From: Staphylococcus pseudintermedius
GTDB lineage: Bacteria; Bacillota; Bacilli; Staphylococcales; Staphylococcaceae
Assembly: GCF_001792775.2 (NCBI RefSeq)
Contig: NZ_MLGE02000015.1
Span: 1 to 55,465, forward strand
DNA: 55,465 nt
Reading direction: 5' to 3'
Below, piece by piece: positions 41,501 to 50,428 of this stretch. The notes beneath the pieces were generated by a model, which did no database searches, was not told where the DNA came from, and worked only from the letters and a program-made list of their open reading frames with translations. Numbering within the stretch: the stretch's first letter is position 1; every line of letters starts with the position of its first letter. Both the position numbers and the translations under genes were made by a program.

Positions 41501-44500
41501 GATGCGCTATCTGAGTCACTTGTCGATGTACTTGTCGACTTACTCAATGAAGCTGAGTCGCTATCTGATACTGATGTTGATGTCGATGCGCTATCTGAGT
41601 CACTTGTCGATGTACTTGTCGACTTACTCAATGAAGCTGAGTCGCTATCTGATACTGATGTTGATGTCGATGCGCTATCTGAGTCACTCGTTGACGTACT
41701 TGTCGATTTACTCAATGATGCTGAATCGCTATCTGACACTGATGTTGATGTTGACACGCTATCTGATACTGACGTTGATTTTGATGCACTATCTGAATCA
41801 CTTGTCGATGTACTTGTCGACTTGCTTAATGATGCTGAATCGCTATCTGATACTGACGTTGATGTTGACGCACTATCTGAATCACTTGTTGACGTGCTTG
41901 CCGACTTACTTAACGACGCGGATGTGCTATCTGATGCTGACGTTGACGTCGATGCACTGTCTGAATCACTCGTTGATGTACTTATCGATTTACTTAGTGA
42001 AGTAGACGTACTGTCTGAATCACTTGTTGACGTGCTTGTCGACTTACTCAACGATGCGGAGTCACTATCTGATACTGACGTTGATTTTGACGCACTATCT
42101 GAATCGCTTGTTGATGTACTTGTCGACTTACTTAATGAAGCTGAATCGCTATCTGACACTGATGTTGATTTTGACGCACTGTCCGAATCACTTGTTGACG
42201 TGCTTGTCGATTTACTCAACGATGCGGAGTCGCTATCTGATACTGATGTTGATGTCGATGCGCTATCTGAATCACTTGTCGATGTGCTTGTCGACTTACT
42301 CAATGATGCAGACGTACTGTCCGATACTGATGTCGATGTTGACGCACTGTCTGAATCGCTTGTTGATGTACTTGTCGACTTACTTAATGATGTTGACGTA
42401 CTGTCTGATACCGACGTTGATTTTGATGCACTGTCTGAATCGCTTGTTGACGTACTTGTCGACTTACTTAACGACGCGGATGTGCTATCTGATGCTGACG
42501 TTGACGTCGATGCACTATCCGAATCACTTGTTGATGTACTTGTCGACTTGCTTAATGATACGGACGTACTATCTGATACCGACGTTGATGTTGACGCACT
42601 ATCTGAATCGCTCGTTGACGTACTTGTCGACTTACTCAACGATGCGGAGTCGCTATCTGATACAGATGTTGATTTTGACGCACTGTCTGAGTCACTTGTT
42701 GACGTACTTGTCGACTTGCTTAGTGATGCTGATGTACTGTCTGAATCACTCGTTGATGTACTTGTCGACTTGCTTAATGAAGCTGAGTCGCTATCTGATA
42801 CTGATGTTGATTTTGACGCACTATCCGAATCACTTGTTGATGTACTTGTTGACTTACTTAATGATGTAGACGTACTGTCTGAATCGCTTGTCGATGTACT
42901 TGTTGACTTGCTTAATGATGTTGATGCGCTATCTGAGTCACTTGTTGACGTACTTGTTGATTTGCTTAATGAAGCTGAATCGCTATCTGACACAGATGTT
43001 GATTTTGACGCACTGTCTGAGTCACTTGTTGACGTACTTGTCGACTTGCTTAGTGATGCTGATGTACTATCTGAATCACTTGTCGATGTACTTGTCGACT
43101 TGCTTAATGATGCTGAATCGCTATCTGATACTGATGTTGATTTTGACGCACTATCTGAATCGCTTGTTGACGTACTTGTCGACTTGCTTAGTGATGCGGA
43201 CGTACTGTCTGAATCGCTTGTTGATGTACTAGTCGACTTACTCAATGAAGCTGAATCGCTATCTGATACTGATGTTGATTTTGATGCACTATCTGAATCA
43301 CTTGTTGACGTGCTTGTCGATTTACTCAATGATGCGGACGTACTGTCTGATACTGACGTTGACGTCGATGCACTATCCGAATCACTTGTTGATGTGCTTG
43401 TCGATTTACTCAATGATGCTGAATCGCTATCTGATACTGATGTTGATTTTGACGCACTATCTGAATCGCTTGTTGACGTACTTGTCGACTTGCTTAGTGA
43501 TGCGGACGTACTGTCTGATACTGACGTTGATTTTGACGCACTATCTGAATCACTTGTCGATGTACTTGTCGACTTACTCAATGAAGTAGACGTGCTGTCT
43601 GAGTCACTCGTTGACGTACTTGCCGACTTGCTTAATGATGCTGACGTGCTATCTGATACCGACGTTGATTTTGACGCACTGTCCGAATCACTCGTTGATG
43701 TGCTTGTCGATTTACTCAACGATGCGGAGTCGCTATCTGATACTGATGTTGATTTTGACGCACTATCTGAATCGCTTGTTGATGTGCTTGTCGATTTGCT
43801 TAATGAAGCTGAATCGCTATCTGACACAGATGTTGATTTTGACGCACTGTCTGAATCACTTGTTGACGTGCTTGTCGATTTACTCAACGATGCGGAGTCG
43901 CTATCTGATACTGATGTTGATGTCGATGCGCTATCTGAGTCGCTCGTTGATGTACTTGTTGACTTGCTCAATGATGCTGACGCGCTGTCTGAATCGCTTG
44001 TTGATGTACTAGTCGACTTACTCAATGAAGCTGAATCGCTATCTGATACAGATGTTGATTTTGACGCGCTATCTGAGTCACTTGTTGACGTACTTGTTGA
44101 TTTACTCAATGATGCCGATTCGCTCGCTGCCACCGATTGGCTTCTTGAAATCGATTGCGATTTTGCTACACTTGCTGAACGACTTAATGACGTCGATTTC
44201 TCTGCACTCACTGAGTTACTGAGCGATGTGCTCTTCGACTTACTTAACGATGCCGACTCACTCGCTGCCACCGATTGGCTTCTTGAAATCGATTGCGATT
44301 TTGCCACACTTGCTGATCGACTTAATGACGTCGATTTCTCTGCACTCACTGAGTTACTGAGCGATGTGCTCTTCGACTTACTTAACGATGCCGACTCACT
44401 CGCTGCTACTGATTGGCTTCTTGAAATCGATTGCGATTTTGCTACACTTGCTGAACGACTTAATGATGTCGATTTCTCTGCACTCACTGAGTTGCTTAAC

Positions 44501-46986
44501 GATGTGCTCTTCGACTTACTTAACGATGCCGATTCGCTCGCTGCCACCGATTGGCTTCTTGAAATCGATTGCGATTTCGCCACACTAGCTGATTGGCTCT
44601 GCGCAATTGACTTTTTAACTGATAATGACTTTGACTTTCTTACCGAAATAGCATGTGACCTTTTCGCCGAATTAGATTTTCTTACCGAAAGTGAATGTGA
44701 CTTTCTTACTGAAGCCGCTTTTGACTTTTTAATCCAGTTAGACCTTTTCACCGAAAGCGAGTGTGATTTTGCTGCACTTTCAGAATTACTCATCGATATT
44801 GACTGCTTTTTAGACAATGATATTGATAGACTCTCTGATTCACTCGCTGCTACAGATTGGCTATTCGCAATCGACTGACTTCTTGAAATCGACTGTGATT
44901 CCGCTACACTTGCTGATCGGCTATGTGCAATCGACTGACTTCTTGAAATCGACTGTGATTTTGCCACACTTGCTGATCGACTCTGCGCAATTGACTGACT
45001 TCTTGAAATCGACTGTGATTTTGCCACACTTGCTGATCGACTCTGCGCAATTGACTGACTTCTTGAAATCGACTGTGATTTTGCCACACTTGCTGATCGA
45101 CTGTGTGCGATCGACTGCCTTCTTGAAATCGACTGTGATTTTGCCACACTTGCTGATCGACTGTGTGCGATCGACTGCCTTCTTGAAATCGACTGTGATT
45201 TTGCTACACTTGCTGATCGACTGTGTGCGATCGACTGCCTTCTTGAAATCGACTGTGATTTTGCTACACTTGCTGATCGGCTGTGTGCAATCGACTGACT
45301 TCTTGAGATCGATTGTGATTTTGCTACACTTGCTGATCGGCTGTGTGCGATCGACTGACTTCTTGAGATCGATTGTGATTTCGCCACAGATTGACTTCTC
45401 GAGATGGATTGCGATTTTGCTACACTTGCCGAATGACTTGCGGCTACAATAGATTCACTCTCAGATATGGACTGTGATCTTCTAATAGACTCCGATTGTA
45501 CGAGCGATGTGGATCTCGATTCACTCGCCTTCACCTCAGAAATAGAGTTCGAAACTGAGGCTCTACCTTCATTAGTTTGAATATATTTGTAATATGGGTC
45601 ATAGTCTCGAATCCATACATTTTCAAAGTAGTCTGTCATACCGCCGACACCATCTTGTTGACCTACAGGGTGAAATTCCCAATTAAATCTTCCTGTTGGG
45701 TTAACAATTGGAACTGTAATTTCAGCAGTTACACCATAACCTGCTTCCCCATGTTTTGGTGACAATACAGCAGGTTGCCAATAATAACCATTATTATGAT
45801 CTCCAGAAACCGGCTTGACATTAGAGCCAACAGCCCAGCCGCCATAATTTTCTATTGTTACCCCTTGTCTAACTGTTGGTTTACCGAATGCCGATCCTAA
45901 TTTAAGTTGACCACGACCAGGACCTGCGTCCCAGCCATTTTTAATACCATATCGTTTCTGTCCTGCCCACCTAGGTTTTTCAACATTAGACGTGTTTGGA
46001 TCATCTTGACTCAATGTATAGCGGATCTTCATTTCTTTGCCATTACTTGTAACGACAACTTTGTAGAAAATATTATATTTAATTCTACCTCTACCTCTGA
46101 AGCTTCCTTGCCCTGTGTAGACTTTTGTCGTTGGTGTTGTTCTTGATCTTGGTACATAGTAAGCCGCTCTAAATCCTGTATAACCTGAGCTCAAATCTGC
46201 TGAACGCATCGTATGTTCTTCATGAAGTTTGATGTTTTGATTTTGAGATAACTTCGAAAGGTTTTTTGACAATTCCCCTTCTTTAGTTTCCTTCAATGAT
46301 GTATTTGAAGTCGACGTTTGGCTCTCAATAGATAGGCTCGTAAGACTTTGTGCAGTGTGTGGTGTTGATTGCTCGTGGTTGGAAGAGCCATTTACCTCTT
46401 GACTTGTTGACTGATGATTATCTGATTGACTATCTTGAGTTTTAGTATGAGAATCTTTTGATGTTGATTCTGATTCCTCTACTGAAGTTGATATTGATTT
46501 GGAAGTTGACGTTGAAAGACTTGTTGACTCTGATGTTTGATGCTCAGATAATGAGATACTTTCAGAATCGTGTTTACTTTCACTTTCTGTTATTGGGTTC
46601 GTTGATTGATCTGACGATGTAGACTTTTCAATAACAATTGATGTTTGATCGCCAATAGTTTGACTTTTGGTTGCCAGTTCAGAAGTTATAGGTGCATCCG
46701 ACGCCGCAAATGCTTGTTGGTCATGCAACATATTAACTGTGAACATTCCACCCGCAAAAGCAGTTGTTCTTAATGCATTTTTCTTCAACTGTTCCCCAAA
46801 TTGTGTCGTTACTTCTCCATTTTCATCCTTTACAATGTCATGGCTTAAAAAAGATAAGCCTAATGCTTTTAATAACTGAAATTCTTTAATTCCAGCTTTA
46901 ACCCAGTTTTTACCTGACTTGTAAAGTTTCACTCTTGCTTTTTCTTCACTTAAACTTTTCTTAAATTCCCTAAATTTTCTTGTCAT
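32590..46986 (-). CDS. sraP: Giant serine-rich-repeat glycoprotein adhesin (SraP family)
   Basis: 4798 aa in one unbroken frame, about twice S. aureus SraP. Order: long signal peptide with KxYKxGKxW motif (KLYKSGKNW, 20-28) and cleavage near residue 95; short Ser/Thr-rich region to about 260; compact non-repeat region about 262-470, the likely ligand-binding part, with YGGWAVG, YYWQPA and DYFENVWI; basic 20-residue repeats (to about 700); a Lys/Arg-rich patch; 46-residue repeats; a long Ser-Asp/Ser-Thr section (about 960-2755); irregular Ser-rich section; about 80-residue modules (about 3570-4665); LPDTG near 4756, hydrophobic helix and charged tail for sortase. Exported by SecA2/SecY2 and glycosylated by GtfA/GtfB encoded downstream. 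GGGAG lies about 10 nt before the ATG. The binding region is too short for the four-module layout described for S. aureus SraP. Ligand unknown. Confidence 0.95.
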   Translation of the reverse strand: MTRKFREFKKSLSEEKARVKLYKSGKNWVKAGIKEFQLLKALGLSFLSHDIVKDENGEVTTQFGEQLKKNALRTTAFAGGMFTVNMLHDQQAFAASDAPITSELATKSQTIGDQTSIVIEKSTSSDQSTNPITESESKHDSESISLSEHQTSESTSLSTSTSKSISTSVEESESTSKDSHTKTQDSQSDNHQSTSQEVNGSSNHEQSTPHTAQSLTSLSIESQTSTSNTSLKETKEGELSKNLSKLSQNQNIKLHEEHTMRSADLSSGYTGFRAAYYVPRSRTTPTTKVYTGQGSFRGRGRIKYNIFYKVVVTSNGKEMKIRYTLSQDDPNTSNVEKPRWAGQKRYGIKNGWDAGPGRGQLKLGSAFGKPTVRQGVTIENYGGWAVGSNVKPVSGDHNNGYYWQPAVLSPKHGEAGYGVTAEITVPIVNPTGRFNWEFHPVGQQDGVGGMTDYFENVWIRDYDPYYKYIQTNEGRASVSNSISEVKASESRSTSLVQSESIRRSQSISESESIVAASHSASVAKSQSISRSQSVAKSQSISRSQSIAHSRSASVAKSQSISRSQSIAHSRSASVAKSQSISRRQSIAHSRSASVAKSQSISRRQSIAHSRSASVAKSQSISRRQSIAHSRSASVAKSQSISRSQSIAQSRSASVAKSQSISRSQSIAQSRSASVAKSQSISRSQSIAHSRSASVAESQSISRSQSIANSQSVAASESESLSISLSKKQSISMSNSESAAKSHSLSVKRSNWIKKSKAASVRKSHSLSVRKSNSAKRSHAISVRKSKSLSVKKSIAQSQSASVAKSQSISRSQSVAASESASLSKSKSTSLSNSVSAEKSTSLSRSASVAKSQSISRSQSVAASESASLSKSKSTSLSNSVSAEKSTSLSRSASVAKSQSISRSQSVAASESASLSKSKSTSLSNSVSAEKSTSLSRSASVAKSQSISRSQSVAASESASLSKSTSTSTSDSDSASKSTSVSDSDSASLSKSTSTSTSDSDSASASLSKSTSTSTSDSDSASTSTSVSDSDSASLSKSTSTSTSDSDSASKSTSVSDSDSASLSKSTSTSTSDSDSASKSTSVSDSDSASLSKSTSTSTSDSDSASKSTSVSDSTSASLSKSASTSTSDSDSTSTSLSKSTSTSTSDSDSASKSTSVSDSTSASLSKSTSTSTSDSDSASKSTSVSDSDSASLSKSTSTSTSDSDSASTSTSVSDSTSASLSKSTSTSTSDSDSASKSTSVSDSDSASLSKSTSTSTSDSDSTSASLSKSTSTSTSDSDSASKSTSVSDSDSASLSKSTSTSTSDSDSTSASLSKSTSTSTSDSDSASKSTSVSDSDSASLSKSTSTSTSDSDSASTSLSKSTSTSTSDSDSTSTSLSKSTSTSTSDSDSASKSTSVSDSDSASLSKSTSTSTSDSDSTSASLSKSTSTSTSDSDSASKSTSVSDSDSASLSKSTSTSTSDSDSASTSTSVSDSTSVSLSKSTSTSTSDSDSASTSTSASDSTSASLSKSTSTSTSDSDSASKSTSVSDSTSTSLSKSTSTSTSDSDSASTSTSVSDSTSASLSKSTSTSTSDSDSASTSTSVSDSDSASLSKSTSTSTSDSDSASKSTSVSDSDSASLSKSTSTSTSDSDSASKSTSVSDSDSASLSKSTSTSTSDSDSTSTSLSKSISTSTSDSDSASTSTSASDSTSASLSKSASTSTSDSDSASTSTSVSDSDSASLSKSTSTSTSDSDSASKSTSVSDSVSTSTSVSDSDSASLSKSTSTSTSDSDSASTSTSVSDSDSASLSKSTSTSTSDSDSASTSTSVSDSDSASLSKSTSTSTSDSDSASTSTSVSDSDSASLSKSTSTSTSDSDSASKSTSVSDSDSASLSKSTSTSTSDSDSASTSTSVSDSDSASLSKSTSTSTSDSDSASTSTSVSDSDSASLSKSTSTLTSDSDSASKSTSVSDSTSTSLSKSTSMSTSDSDSASTSTSVSDSDSASLSKSTSTSTSDSDSASKSTSVSDSDSASLSKSTSTSTSDSDSASTSTSVSDSDSASLSKSISTSTSDSDSASTSTSVSDSDSASLSKSTSTSTSDSDSASTSTSVSDSDSASLSKSTSTSTSDSDSTSASLSKSTSTSTSDSDSASKSTSVSDSDSASLSKSTSTSTSDSDSASKSTSVSDSDSASLSKSTSTSTSDSDSASTSVSDSTSASLSKSTSTSTSDSDSASTSTSVSDSDSASLSKSTSTSTSDSDSASTSTSVSDSDSASLSKSTSTSTSDSDSTSASLSKSTSTSTSDSDSASKSTSVSDSDSASLSKSTSMSTSDSDSASASLSKSTSTSTSDSDSASKSTSVSDSDSASLSKSTSTSTSDSDSVSTSTSVSDSDSASLSKSTSTSTSDSDSASKSTSVSDSDSASLSKSTSTSTSDSDSVSTSTSVSDSDSASLSKSTSTSTSDSDSTSASLSKSTSSSTSDSDSASTSTSVSDSTSVSLSKSTSTSTSDSDSASKSTSVSDSVSTSTSVSDSDSASLSKSTSTSTSDSDSASKSTSVSDSDSASLSKSTSTSTSDSDSASKSTSVSDSDSASLSKSTSTSTSDSDSTSASLSKSTSTSTSDSDSASKSTSVSDSDSASLSKSTSTSTSDSDSTSASLSKSTSTSTSDSDSASKSTSVSDSDSASLSKSTSMSTSDSDSASASLSKSTSTSTSDSDSASTSTSVSDSTSASLSKSTSTSTSDSDSASTSTSVSDSDSASLSKSTSTSTSDSDSASTSTSVSDSTSVSLSQSTSVDKDSTAKGSTELVNVASLSISASQSSSLSASTSTSIEKSESTSTSGSNSTNASLSSSASLSTSASTSVSEVTSVTHSENDLSASNDRDTSGSVSQFASENASLSDSASISGEVSSSTSASTSKSSSLSASALHDKHVSESTSASLSSGDSSRASASVSTSLSESDSALIDSESISVSEHTSTLQSDSHSLSQQQSAELSQSEQTSQSQRISTSASVSAMKSESAAKVSESLSTSQSKVDSQSQSVSESASNSRVSRDSKSTSASMRRSLSESVSQSMSLIDQSESDSTSISISTSISDEDSMLYSMSDSASISTKASSSMSTSTSEEHANSHSQSESTASVEVSQEMSASASTSKSESQSESVSVSNEESNISSMQESFVESAKASRSASMSVAKSEASESQLLSESNASVSQSASTSSKASASTSESISTSLSVSEATHGKPRNHSESASASQLLEENESLSDSASTSVEDSESASASLSVYQSQSASALKSTHASEKASVNTSTNASKRASASTSISNSKSKVIASESKSTSISTYESLSISTSKEQSTRVSVSESTSTSKVKSESDSASTSTSESISISANRSGYTSSKRSVQMSEAQSTSDSLSVMQSEGSVSVSQSLSVSDKTSQSLSESISHSESDSDSNSVSISQETSEQHSVSDSDSTSISESESIAYSQSASESESTSIAKSDSISNSLSVSLSESESEASTSASVSTSESTSVKDSLSTSILNSQSASTHQSTEASQSTSTSKVEEASLSDSASVSDSQSLSMSHEKSQSASTSKSTSLSKTISESESVSASTSTSEAVSTEASEFVSAVDSLSQVTSNGSTTKEDASTFVSTVDSLKDKASNNGTPSEFASAVKSTHASVSVSASESTSASTSTSEAVSTEASEFVSAVDSLSQVTSNGSTTKEDASTFVSTVDSLKDKASNNGTPSEFASAVKSTHASVSVSASESTSASTSTSEAVSTEASEFVSAVDSLSQVTSNGSTTKEDASTFVSTVDSLKGKASNNGTPSEFASVVKSVHGSMSTSASTSASASTSTSEAVSTEASEFVSAVNSLSSEASNGSTTREGASTFVSTVDSLKDKASNNGTPSEFESVVKSVHGSMSTSASTSASASTSTSEAVSTEASEFVSAVSSLSSEASNGSTTREGASTFVSTVDSLKDKASNNGTPSEFESVVKSVHGSMSTSASASTSASTSASTSTSEAVSTEASEFVSAVNSLSSEASNGSTTREGASTFVSTVDSLKDKASNNDTASEFESVVKSVHGSMSTSASASTSASTSTREAVSTEASEFVSAVSSLSSEASNGSTTREGVSTFVSTVDSLKDKASNNGTASEFESVVKSVHGSMSVSASASTSASTSTSDAVSTEASEFVSAVDSLSQATSNGSTTKEDASTFVSTVDSLKDKASNNGTPSEFASAVKSTHASVSVSASESTSASTSTSEAVSTEASEFVSAVSSLSSEASNGSTTREGASTFVSTVDSLKDKASNNGTPSEFESVVKSVHGSMSVSASASTSASTSTSDAVSTEASEFVSAVNSLSSEASNGSTTREGASTFVSTVDSLKDKASNNDTASEFESVVKSVHGSMSVSASTSASASTSTSEAVSTEASEFVSAVDSLSQVTSNGSTTKEDASTFVSTVDSLKGKASNNGTPSEFASVVKSVHGSMSTSASVSASESTSASTSTSEAVSTEASEFVSAVNSLSSEASNGSTTREGASTFVSTVDSLKDKASNNGTPSEFESVVKSVHGSMSTSASASTSASTSASTSTSEAVSTEASEFVSAVSSLSSEASNGSTTREGASTFVSTVDSLKDKASNNGTPSEFESVVKSVHGSMSTSASASTSASTSASTSTSEAVSTEASEFVSASASTSASTSASTSTSEAVSTEASESASISVSMSVSASTSASMSVSVSNSVSVSDSISVSASTSEPNSVSTSMSSSLSTSASTPSEITSSSSSSDSATVQKVVSKDEQHATNKVEKLPDTGQSTTQTGLLGGVGALLTGLGLLKKSRKQKDEETSSHE
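32985..36275 (-). repeat. Wall-proximal ~240-bp module array in sraP
   Basis: Thirteen full copies and two truncated ones (at the low-coordinate end) of a unit of about 80-84 codons. Each has a Ser/Ala/Thr linker and a less serine-rich part containing three F/V-patterned segments: SEFVSAVx[14 protein letters not shown] and SEFxSxVKSxH, separated by SNGSTT and SNNGTP turns. Two sequence classes alternate irregularly ([13 protein letters not shown] and [13 protein letters not shown]), showing past recombination between copies. Confidence 0.9.
38720..44110 (-). repeat. Ser-Asp/Ser-Thr repeat array in sraP
   Basis: About 1790 codons built from [21 protein letters not shown] blocks with a common 26- or 28-residue period. 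Every second residue is Ser and Asp is the main charged residue. Copies differ by A/T/K swaps. Long arrays like this expand and contract and are difficult to assemble. Confidence 0.9.
44111..44595 (-). repeat. 138-bp repeats in sraP
   Basis: Units start at 44111, 44249, 44387 and 44525 (the last partial). Each encodes 46 residues of the type [20 protein letters not shown] followed by [20 protein letters not shown]. Confidence 0.9.
44880..45415 (-). repeat. 60-bp repeats in sraP
   Basis: About nine tandem units of exactly 60 bp, each encoding 20 residues of the form [20 protein letters not shown]. They carry Arg, Lys and His and no Asp, so this first stalk section is basic. Confidence 0.92.
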
Positions 46987-47742
46987 TGCAAAACTCCCAT
47001 ATGATAAATTTCAAAAGATAAAAATTCCACCACTGCATTAATAGATAATAATACGATTCTAAGCGTTAGGCAACTTAATTTTAATCATTATACTGTTAGT
47101 TATATAACGCATTTCATTATTAGAATTTACTTATATTAAATTATGTTTTTATTTTGTTATTGGGATTTTTGCATTGATGTAAAAAATAGCAAAATCGAAA
47201 AGAAAAGATAGCTTAAATCAAGGGAGGTTTTTTTAAAAAGCATAAATAAAAGCACATGTAGCACTACCGTTAAGTTTTATATTTAACAAATTTAATATTT
47301 ACGATAATATTTTTGTTATAACAAATAAACATAAAAATATTTATTCTTCAGATCACTAAGTCAGTGTCATTCCATATATAATGGGCATTTCATGAACTTT
47401 ATACTGTTGAACAACAAGTGTAAGACGACACCTTTATGACATAAATAAAAGTGATGCATTGATTTGACTTTCACCTTCTTTAATATAAATTAAAAAACTC
47501 GTAATTTATTTATTAAAAATTATTGCTTCACCCCTTTAACACGGGTTATTATTATTATAGTAATGCGAAGTATGATTGTTCATTTTGTTTACAATCTTTA
47601 CAAAGTGGTATCAATTCTGTCACAATTCAAGCGCTTCATTTTTGTTAGTATAGAAAATGTACTATAATAATTAAGAAGTGATGCAAAGGACTTGATTTCC
47701 TATCATATTCCGCAATATACAACAAACGAAAGGTGATTATGT
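46987..47742. other. Intergenic region between divergent sraP and mqo
   Basis: 756 bp, very AT-rich, no coding frame. It must hold the sraP promoter (leftward) and the mqo promoter (rightward). A TATAAT at 47663-47668 about 80 nt before mqo is the best -10 candidate; its -35 is weak. Nothing else recognised. Confidence 0.6.
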
Positions 47743-49236
47743 ATGCCAACTCAATCAGAACCTAAAGACATTGTCATTATTGGTGCCGGTGTGCTAAGTA
47801 CGACTTTCGCTTCAATGATTAAAGATTTAGAACCAGAATGGAATCTTAAATTATATGAACGCCTAGACAGTCCAGGTGTAGAAAGTTCAAACGAGCGTCA
47901 TAATGCTGGTACTGGCCATGCTGCACTTTGTGAATTGAACTATACAGTGAAACAACCTGATGGCTCAATTGACATCGAAAAAGCAAAAGAAATCAATGAA
48001 GAATTCGAAATCTCAAAACAATTTTGGAGTCATCTTGTTAAAAGTAAAAACATTGATACACCAAGAGATTTCATCAATCCTCTTCCACACATTAGCTTCG
48101 TACGCGGGAAGAATAACGTTCAATTCTTAAAAGATCGTTATAATAAAATGAAAGATTTCCCAATGTTCGACAATATTGAATATACAGAAGATATTGAAGT
48201 GATGAGAAAATGGATGCCGTTGATGATGCAAGGTCGTAGTGCTAGCGACATCATGGCTGCAAGTAAAATCGACGAAGGTACTGATGTTAACTTCGGTGAA
48301 TTAACTCGTAAGATGGCTAAAAGTATCGAAGCGCATAAAAATGCAGATGTACATTATAACCATGAAGTTAGAGACTTCAACCGTCGTAAAGATGGTAAAT
48401 GGGAAGTTACAGTGGTCAACCGCAATACAGGTGAGTCACATGTACAACTTGCAGACTATATCTTCATCGGTGCTGGTGGCGGTGCGATTCCGTTGTTACA
48501 AAAAACAGGTATTCCTGAAAGTAAACATTTAGGTGGTTTCCCAATTACAGGACAATTCTTAATGTGTACAAACCCAGATGTTATCGAAGAACATGGTGTG
48601 AAAGTATACGGTAAAGAGCCACCTGGTACACCACCAATGACTGTACCTCACTTAGATACACGTTATATCAACGGCCGTAAAGCATTATTATTCGGACCTT
48701 TCGCAAGCATCGGTCCTAAATTCTTGAAAAATGGTTCGAACTTAGATTTATTCAAATCTGTAAAACCATACAATATTACTACTTTACTTGCCGCTGCGGT
48801 GAAAAACTTACCGTTAATTAAATACTCAATCGATCAAATCTTAATGACTAAAGAAGGTTGTATGAACCACTTACGTACATTCTACCCTGAAGCTAAAGAT
48901 CAAGATTGGGAATTATATACTGCTGGTAAACGTGTACAAGTGATTAAAGATACTGAAGAATACGGTAAAGGTTACATCCAATTCGGTACAGAAGTGGTAA
49001 ACTCACAAGACCATACTGTTATTGCTTTATTAGGTGAATCACCAGGAGCTTCTACATCAGTGTCTGTGGCACTTGAAGTATTAGAACGCAACTTTGCTGA
49101 ATACGTACCTGAATGGACACCTAAATTACAAGAAATGATTCCTTCTTATGGTAAATCATTAATTGAAGATGTTGATTTAATGAGAAAAATACGTCAACAA
49201 ACTTCAAAAGACTTAGAATTAAACTACTACGAGTAA
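47743..49236 (+). CDS. mqo: Malate:quinone oxidoreductase (FAD-dependent)
   Basis: 497 aa, standard length. N-terminal dinucleotide fold IVIIGAGVLSTTFASMI (about 11-27), family signature RHNAGTGHAALCELNYT, GAGGGAIPLLQKTGIPE and C-terminal LLGESPGASTSVSVALEVLE. Membrane-associated enzyme passing electrons from malate to menaquinone. S. aureus has two paralogues, and the second (Mqo2/Lqo) is reported to act on L-lactate; sequence reading alone does not decide which this is. GAAAGGTGA lies 8-10 nt before ATG. A 33-aa gene follows by 13 nt. Confidence 0.93.
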   Translation: MPTQSEPKDIVIIGAGVLSTTFASMIKDLEPEWNLKLYERLDSPGVESSNERHNAGTGHAALCELNYTVKQPDGSIDIEKAKEINEEFEISKQFWSHLVKSKNIDTPRDFINPLPHISFVRGKNNVQFLKDRYNKMKDFPMFDNIEYTEDIEVMRKWMPLMMQGRSASDIMAASKIDEGTDVNFGELTRKMAKSIEAHKNADVHYNHEVRDFNRRKDGKWEVTVVNRNTGESHVQLADYIFIGAGGGAIPLLQKTGIPESKHLGGFPITGQFLMCTNPDVIEEHGVKVYGKEPPGTPPMTVPHLDTRYINGRKALLFGPFASIGPKFLKNGSNLDLFKSVKPYNITTLLAAAVKNLPLIKYSIDQILMTKEGCMNHLRTFYPEAKDQDWELYTAGKRVQVIKDTEEYGKGYIQFGTEVVNSQDHTVIALLGESPGASTSVSVALEVLERNFAEYVPEWTPKLQEMIPSYGKSLIEDVDLMRKIRQQTSKDLELNYYE

Positions 49237-49249
49237 AGGAGTTGCTATC

Positions 49250-49351
49250 ATGAAAAAATTATTAGTCGTTGCAACTGTACTCACTGCAGCTTTCGTTGCT
49301 TTAAAACGTTATCAAGAACACGTCAACAAAGCACCTAATATTGAATATTAA
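49250..49351 (+). CDS. Small 33-aa membrane-type protein downstream of mqo
   Basis: MKKLLVVATVLTAAFVALKR followed by YQEHVNKAPNIEY. A clear AAAGGAG lies 8 nt before the ATG, the gap to mqo is 13 nt, and the shared terminator begins just after the stop, so it is co-transcribed. One hydrophobic segment (residues 4-18) flanked by Lys on both sides suggests a single-pass membrane miniprotein, possibly tethering or modulating the quinone oxidoreductase. Function unknown. Confidence 0.75.
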   Translation: MKKLLVVATVLTAAFVALKRYQEHVNKAPNIEY

Positions 49352-49358
49352 AGCATGC

Positions 49359-49399
49359 AAAAAGCCCGACATCTCTATTATAGAGATATCGGGCTTTTT
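49359..49399 (+). terminator. Terminator of the mqo transcript
   Basis: AAAAAGCCCGA...CTCTA pairs with TAGAG...TCGGGCTTTTT; about 17 bp of stem and a T tract. Symmetric A and T tracts would also let it work leftward. Confidence 0.9.
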
Positions 49400-49711
49400 C
49401 AAAATATCTTGCCAAACTGGACTGATGCGCCATATGAACTGATGTCAGCGTCGTTATTCAACATCACTCAACATATATACTAAGAAGTAAACTGTCACAC
49501 TTAACGATAGAAGCTTCAACAATAGAGTAGTAACAACGCTTTAACCGAAATAATGTCACTTTTAAAAACATACACTCCATTGCTTTCTCAGACATTCACG
49601 GTATTGTAAAACACGATTTTTAAATCATGGCCTTGTTCTTATTCACTTTTAATCATGTTGTTTCAATATAACTCACTATCAATGCTTTCACAGCACTTAT
49701 TTACATATCGC
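49400..49711. other. Non-coding stretch between mqo terminator and yoeB
   Basis: 312 bp without a usable frame, ribosome site or clear repeat. No feature seen. Confidence 0.6.
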
Positions 49712-49978
49712 TCACTCATAATATGACCAAGCAGAAAAAATATAAACTTCTCTTTTTTCATCATCAACCGTATACACAACTCTATGTTGATGATTCAGAC
49801 GCCTTGAATATCGAGCTGAATGCTTCGGTTGTAGCTTCTCAAAAGATTGACTAGCTTCATAAGGGTTAACCTTTAAAACTTCAATAATTTTTGAAAATTG
49901 CTCTTTAAGAAGTGACTTTTTAATTTTTTTCAAGTCATTTTTGGCTGAATTCTTAATTAAGACAGAATAATTACCCAT
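49712..49978 (-). CDS. yoeB: YoeB/Txe-family toxin (mRNA interferase), C-terminal His replaced
   Basis: 88 aa, RelE-superfamily fold. SRRLNHQHRVVYTVDDEKREVYI closely resembles the staphylococcal YoeB/Txe core, including the conserved Arg of HRVVYTV. Family members cut mRNA on the ribosome. In E. coli YoeB the C-terminal His-Tyr pair (YHY) is catalytic; here the end reads SAWSYYE, with Tyr86 where His is expected. The toxin may be weak or inactive, or this may be a subfamily variant. The ATG overlaps the antitoxin stop in TAATG, so translation is coupled. Confidence 0.85.
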   Translation of the reverse strand: MGNYSVLIKNSAKNDLKKIKKSLLKEQFSKIIEVLKVNPYEASQSFEKLQPKHSARYSRRLNHQHRVVYTVDDEKREVYIFSAWSYYE

Positions 49979-50235
49979 TACAAATTATCCCAATCTATAT
50001 CGTCAATATTGGTATAACCACTATCATCTTTTTCACGTGCTCTTACTTTATCCATAGTACCAGTGTATTCGAGAAATAACGTTTCTTGAATACCATCCCA
50101 GTCTTCCTGACTAACAATAACTGCATTGTTTTCACTTTTAGAACCACTTATTATAATAGGCTCATGATTATCATTAACTTGTTTTAACAACTCGTAAAAC
50201 TCTTTTCTAGCATTTGTAGGCGTTTTAATAATCAT
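49978..50235 (-). CDS. yefM: YefM/Phd-family antitoxin
   Basis: 85 aa from ATG at 50235, where AAAGGAAGAG lies 6-8 nt upstream; an upstream extension runs through the palindromic operator and is rejected. The N-terminus MIIKTPTNARKEFYELLKQVNDNHEPIIISG is the YefM/Phd DNA-binding dimer region, VIVSQEDWDGIQETLFL the core, and the acidic tail (DDSGYTNIDDIDWDNL) wraps the toxin. It neutralises the adjacent YoeB-like toxin and is expected to repress its own promoter at the palindrome upstream. Confidence 0.88.
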   Translation of the reverse strand: MIIKTPTNARKEFYELLKQVNDNHEPIIISGSKSENNAVIVSQEDWDGIQETLFLEYTGTMDKVRAREKDDSGYTNIDDIDWDNL

Positions 50236-50254
50236 TAACATCTCTTCCTTTACT

Positions 50255-50304
50255 AGTATAGTCATATCATTTGCGTACGTTTTTACGTACGCAAATGATA
50301 TGAC
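50255..50304 (-). promoter_or_regulatory. Perfect 20+20 bp palindrome and -10 box of the yefM-yoeB operon
   Basis: Left arm 50261-50280 and right arm 50285-50304 are exact inverted copies around a TTTT centre, with ACGTACGC at the inner ends. TATACT (minus strand, 50255-50260) touches the palindrome and ends 19 nt before the yefM start, so the -35 area lies inside the dyad. Autoregulatory operator is the simplest reading. Confidence 0.8.
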
Positions 50305-50428
50305 TTTCTCAATTCTGATTAAAAATACAAACAACATATGACCTATGTTTAAAGTATTTCATTTCAAGTTTACGTATGACTATTTCACAAATCATCAACC
50401 CTATTGTATGGAACCTTTCTTCACTGCG

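Noticed and set aside
38954..44878. 1974-codon open frame on the + strand with [20 protein letters not shown] repeats
   Set aside because: Exact complement of the Ser-Asp repeats of the adhesin; the absence of stops comes from repeat codon composition. No ribosome site, signal or independent promoter.
33000..45420. Regular repeats considered as CRISPR
   Set aside because: Repeats are contiguous coding tandem units inside one frame, with no spacers of unique sequence and no cas genes.
50236..50337. Longer N-terminus for the YefM antitoxin
   Set aside because: The added codons are the palindrome itself; family members start at MIIKTPTNARK and a ribosome site precedes that ATG.
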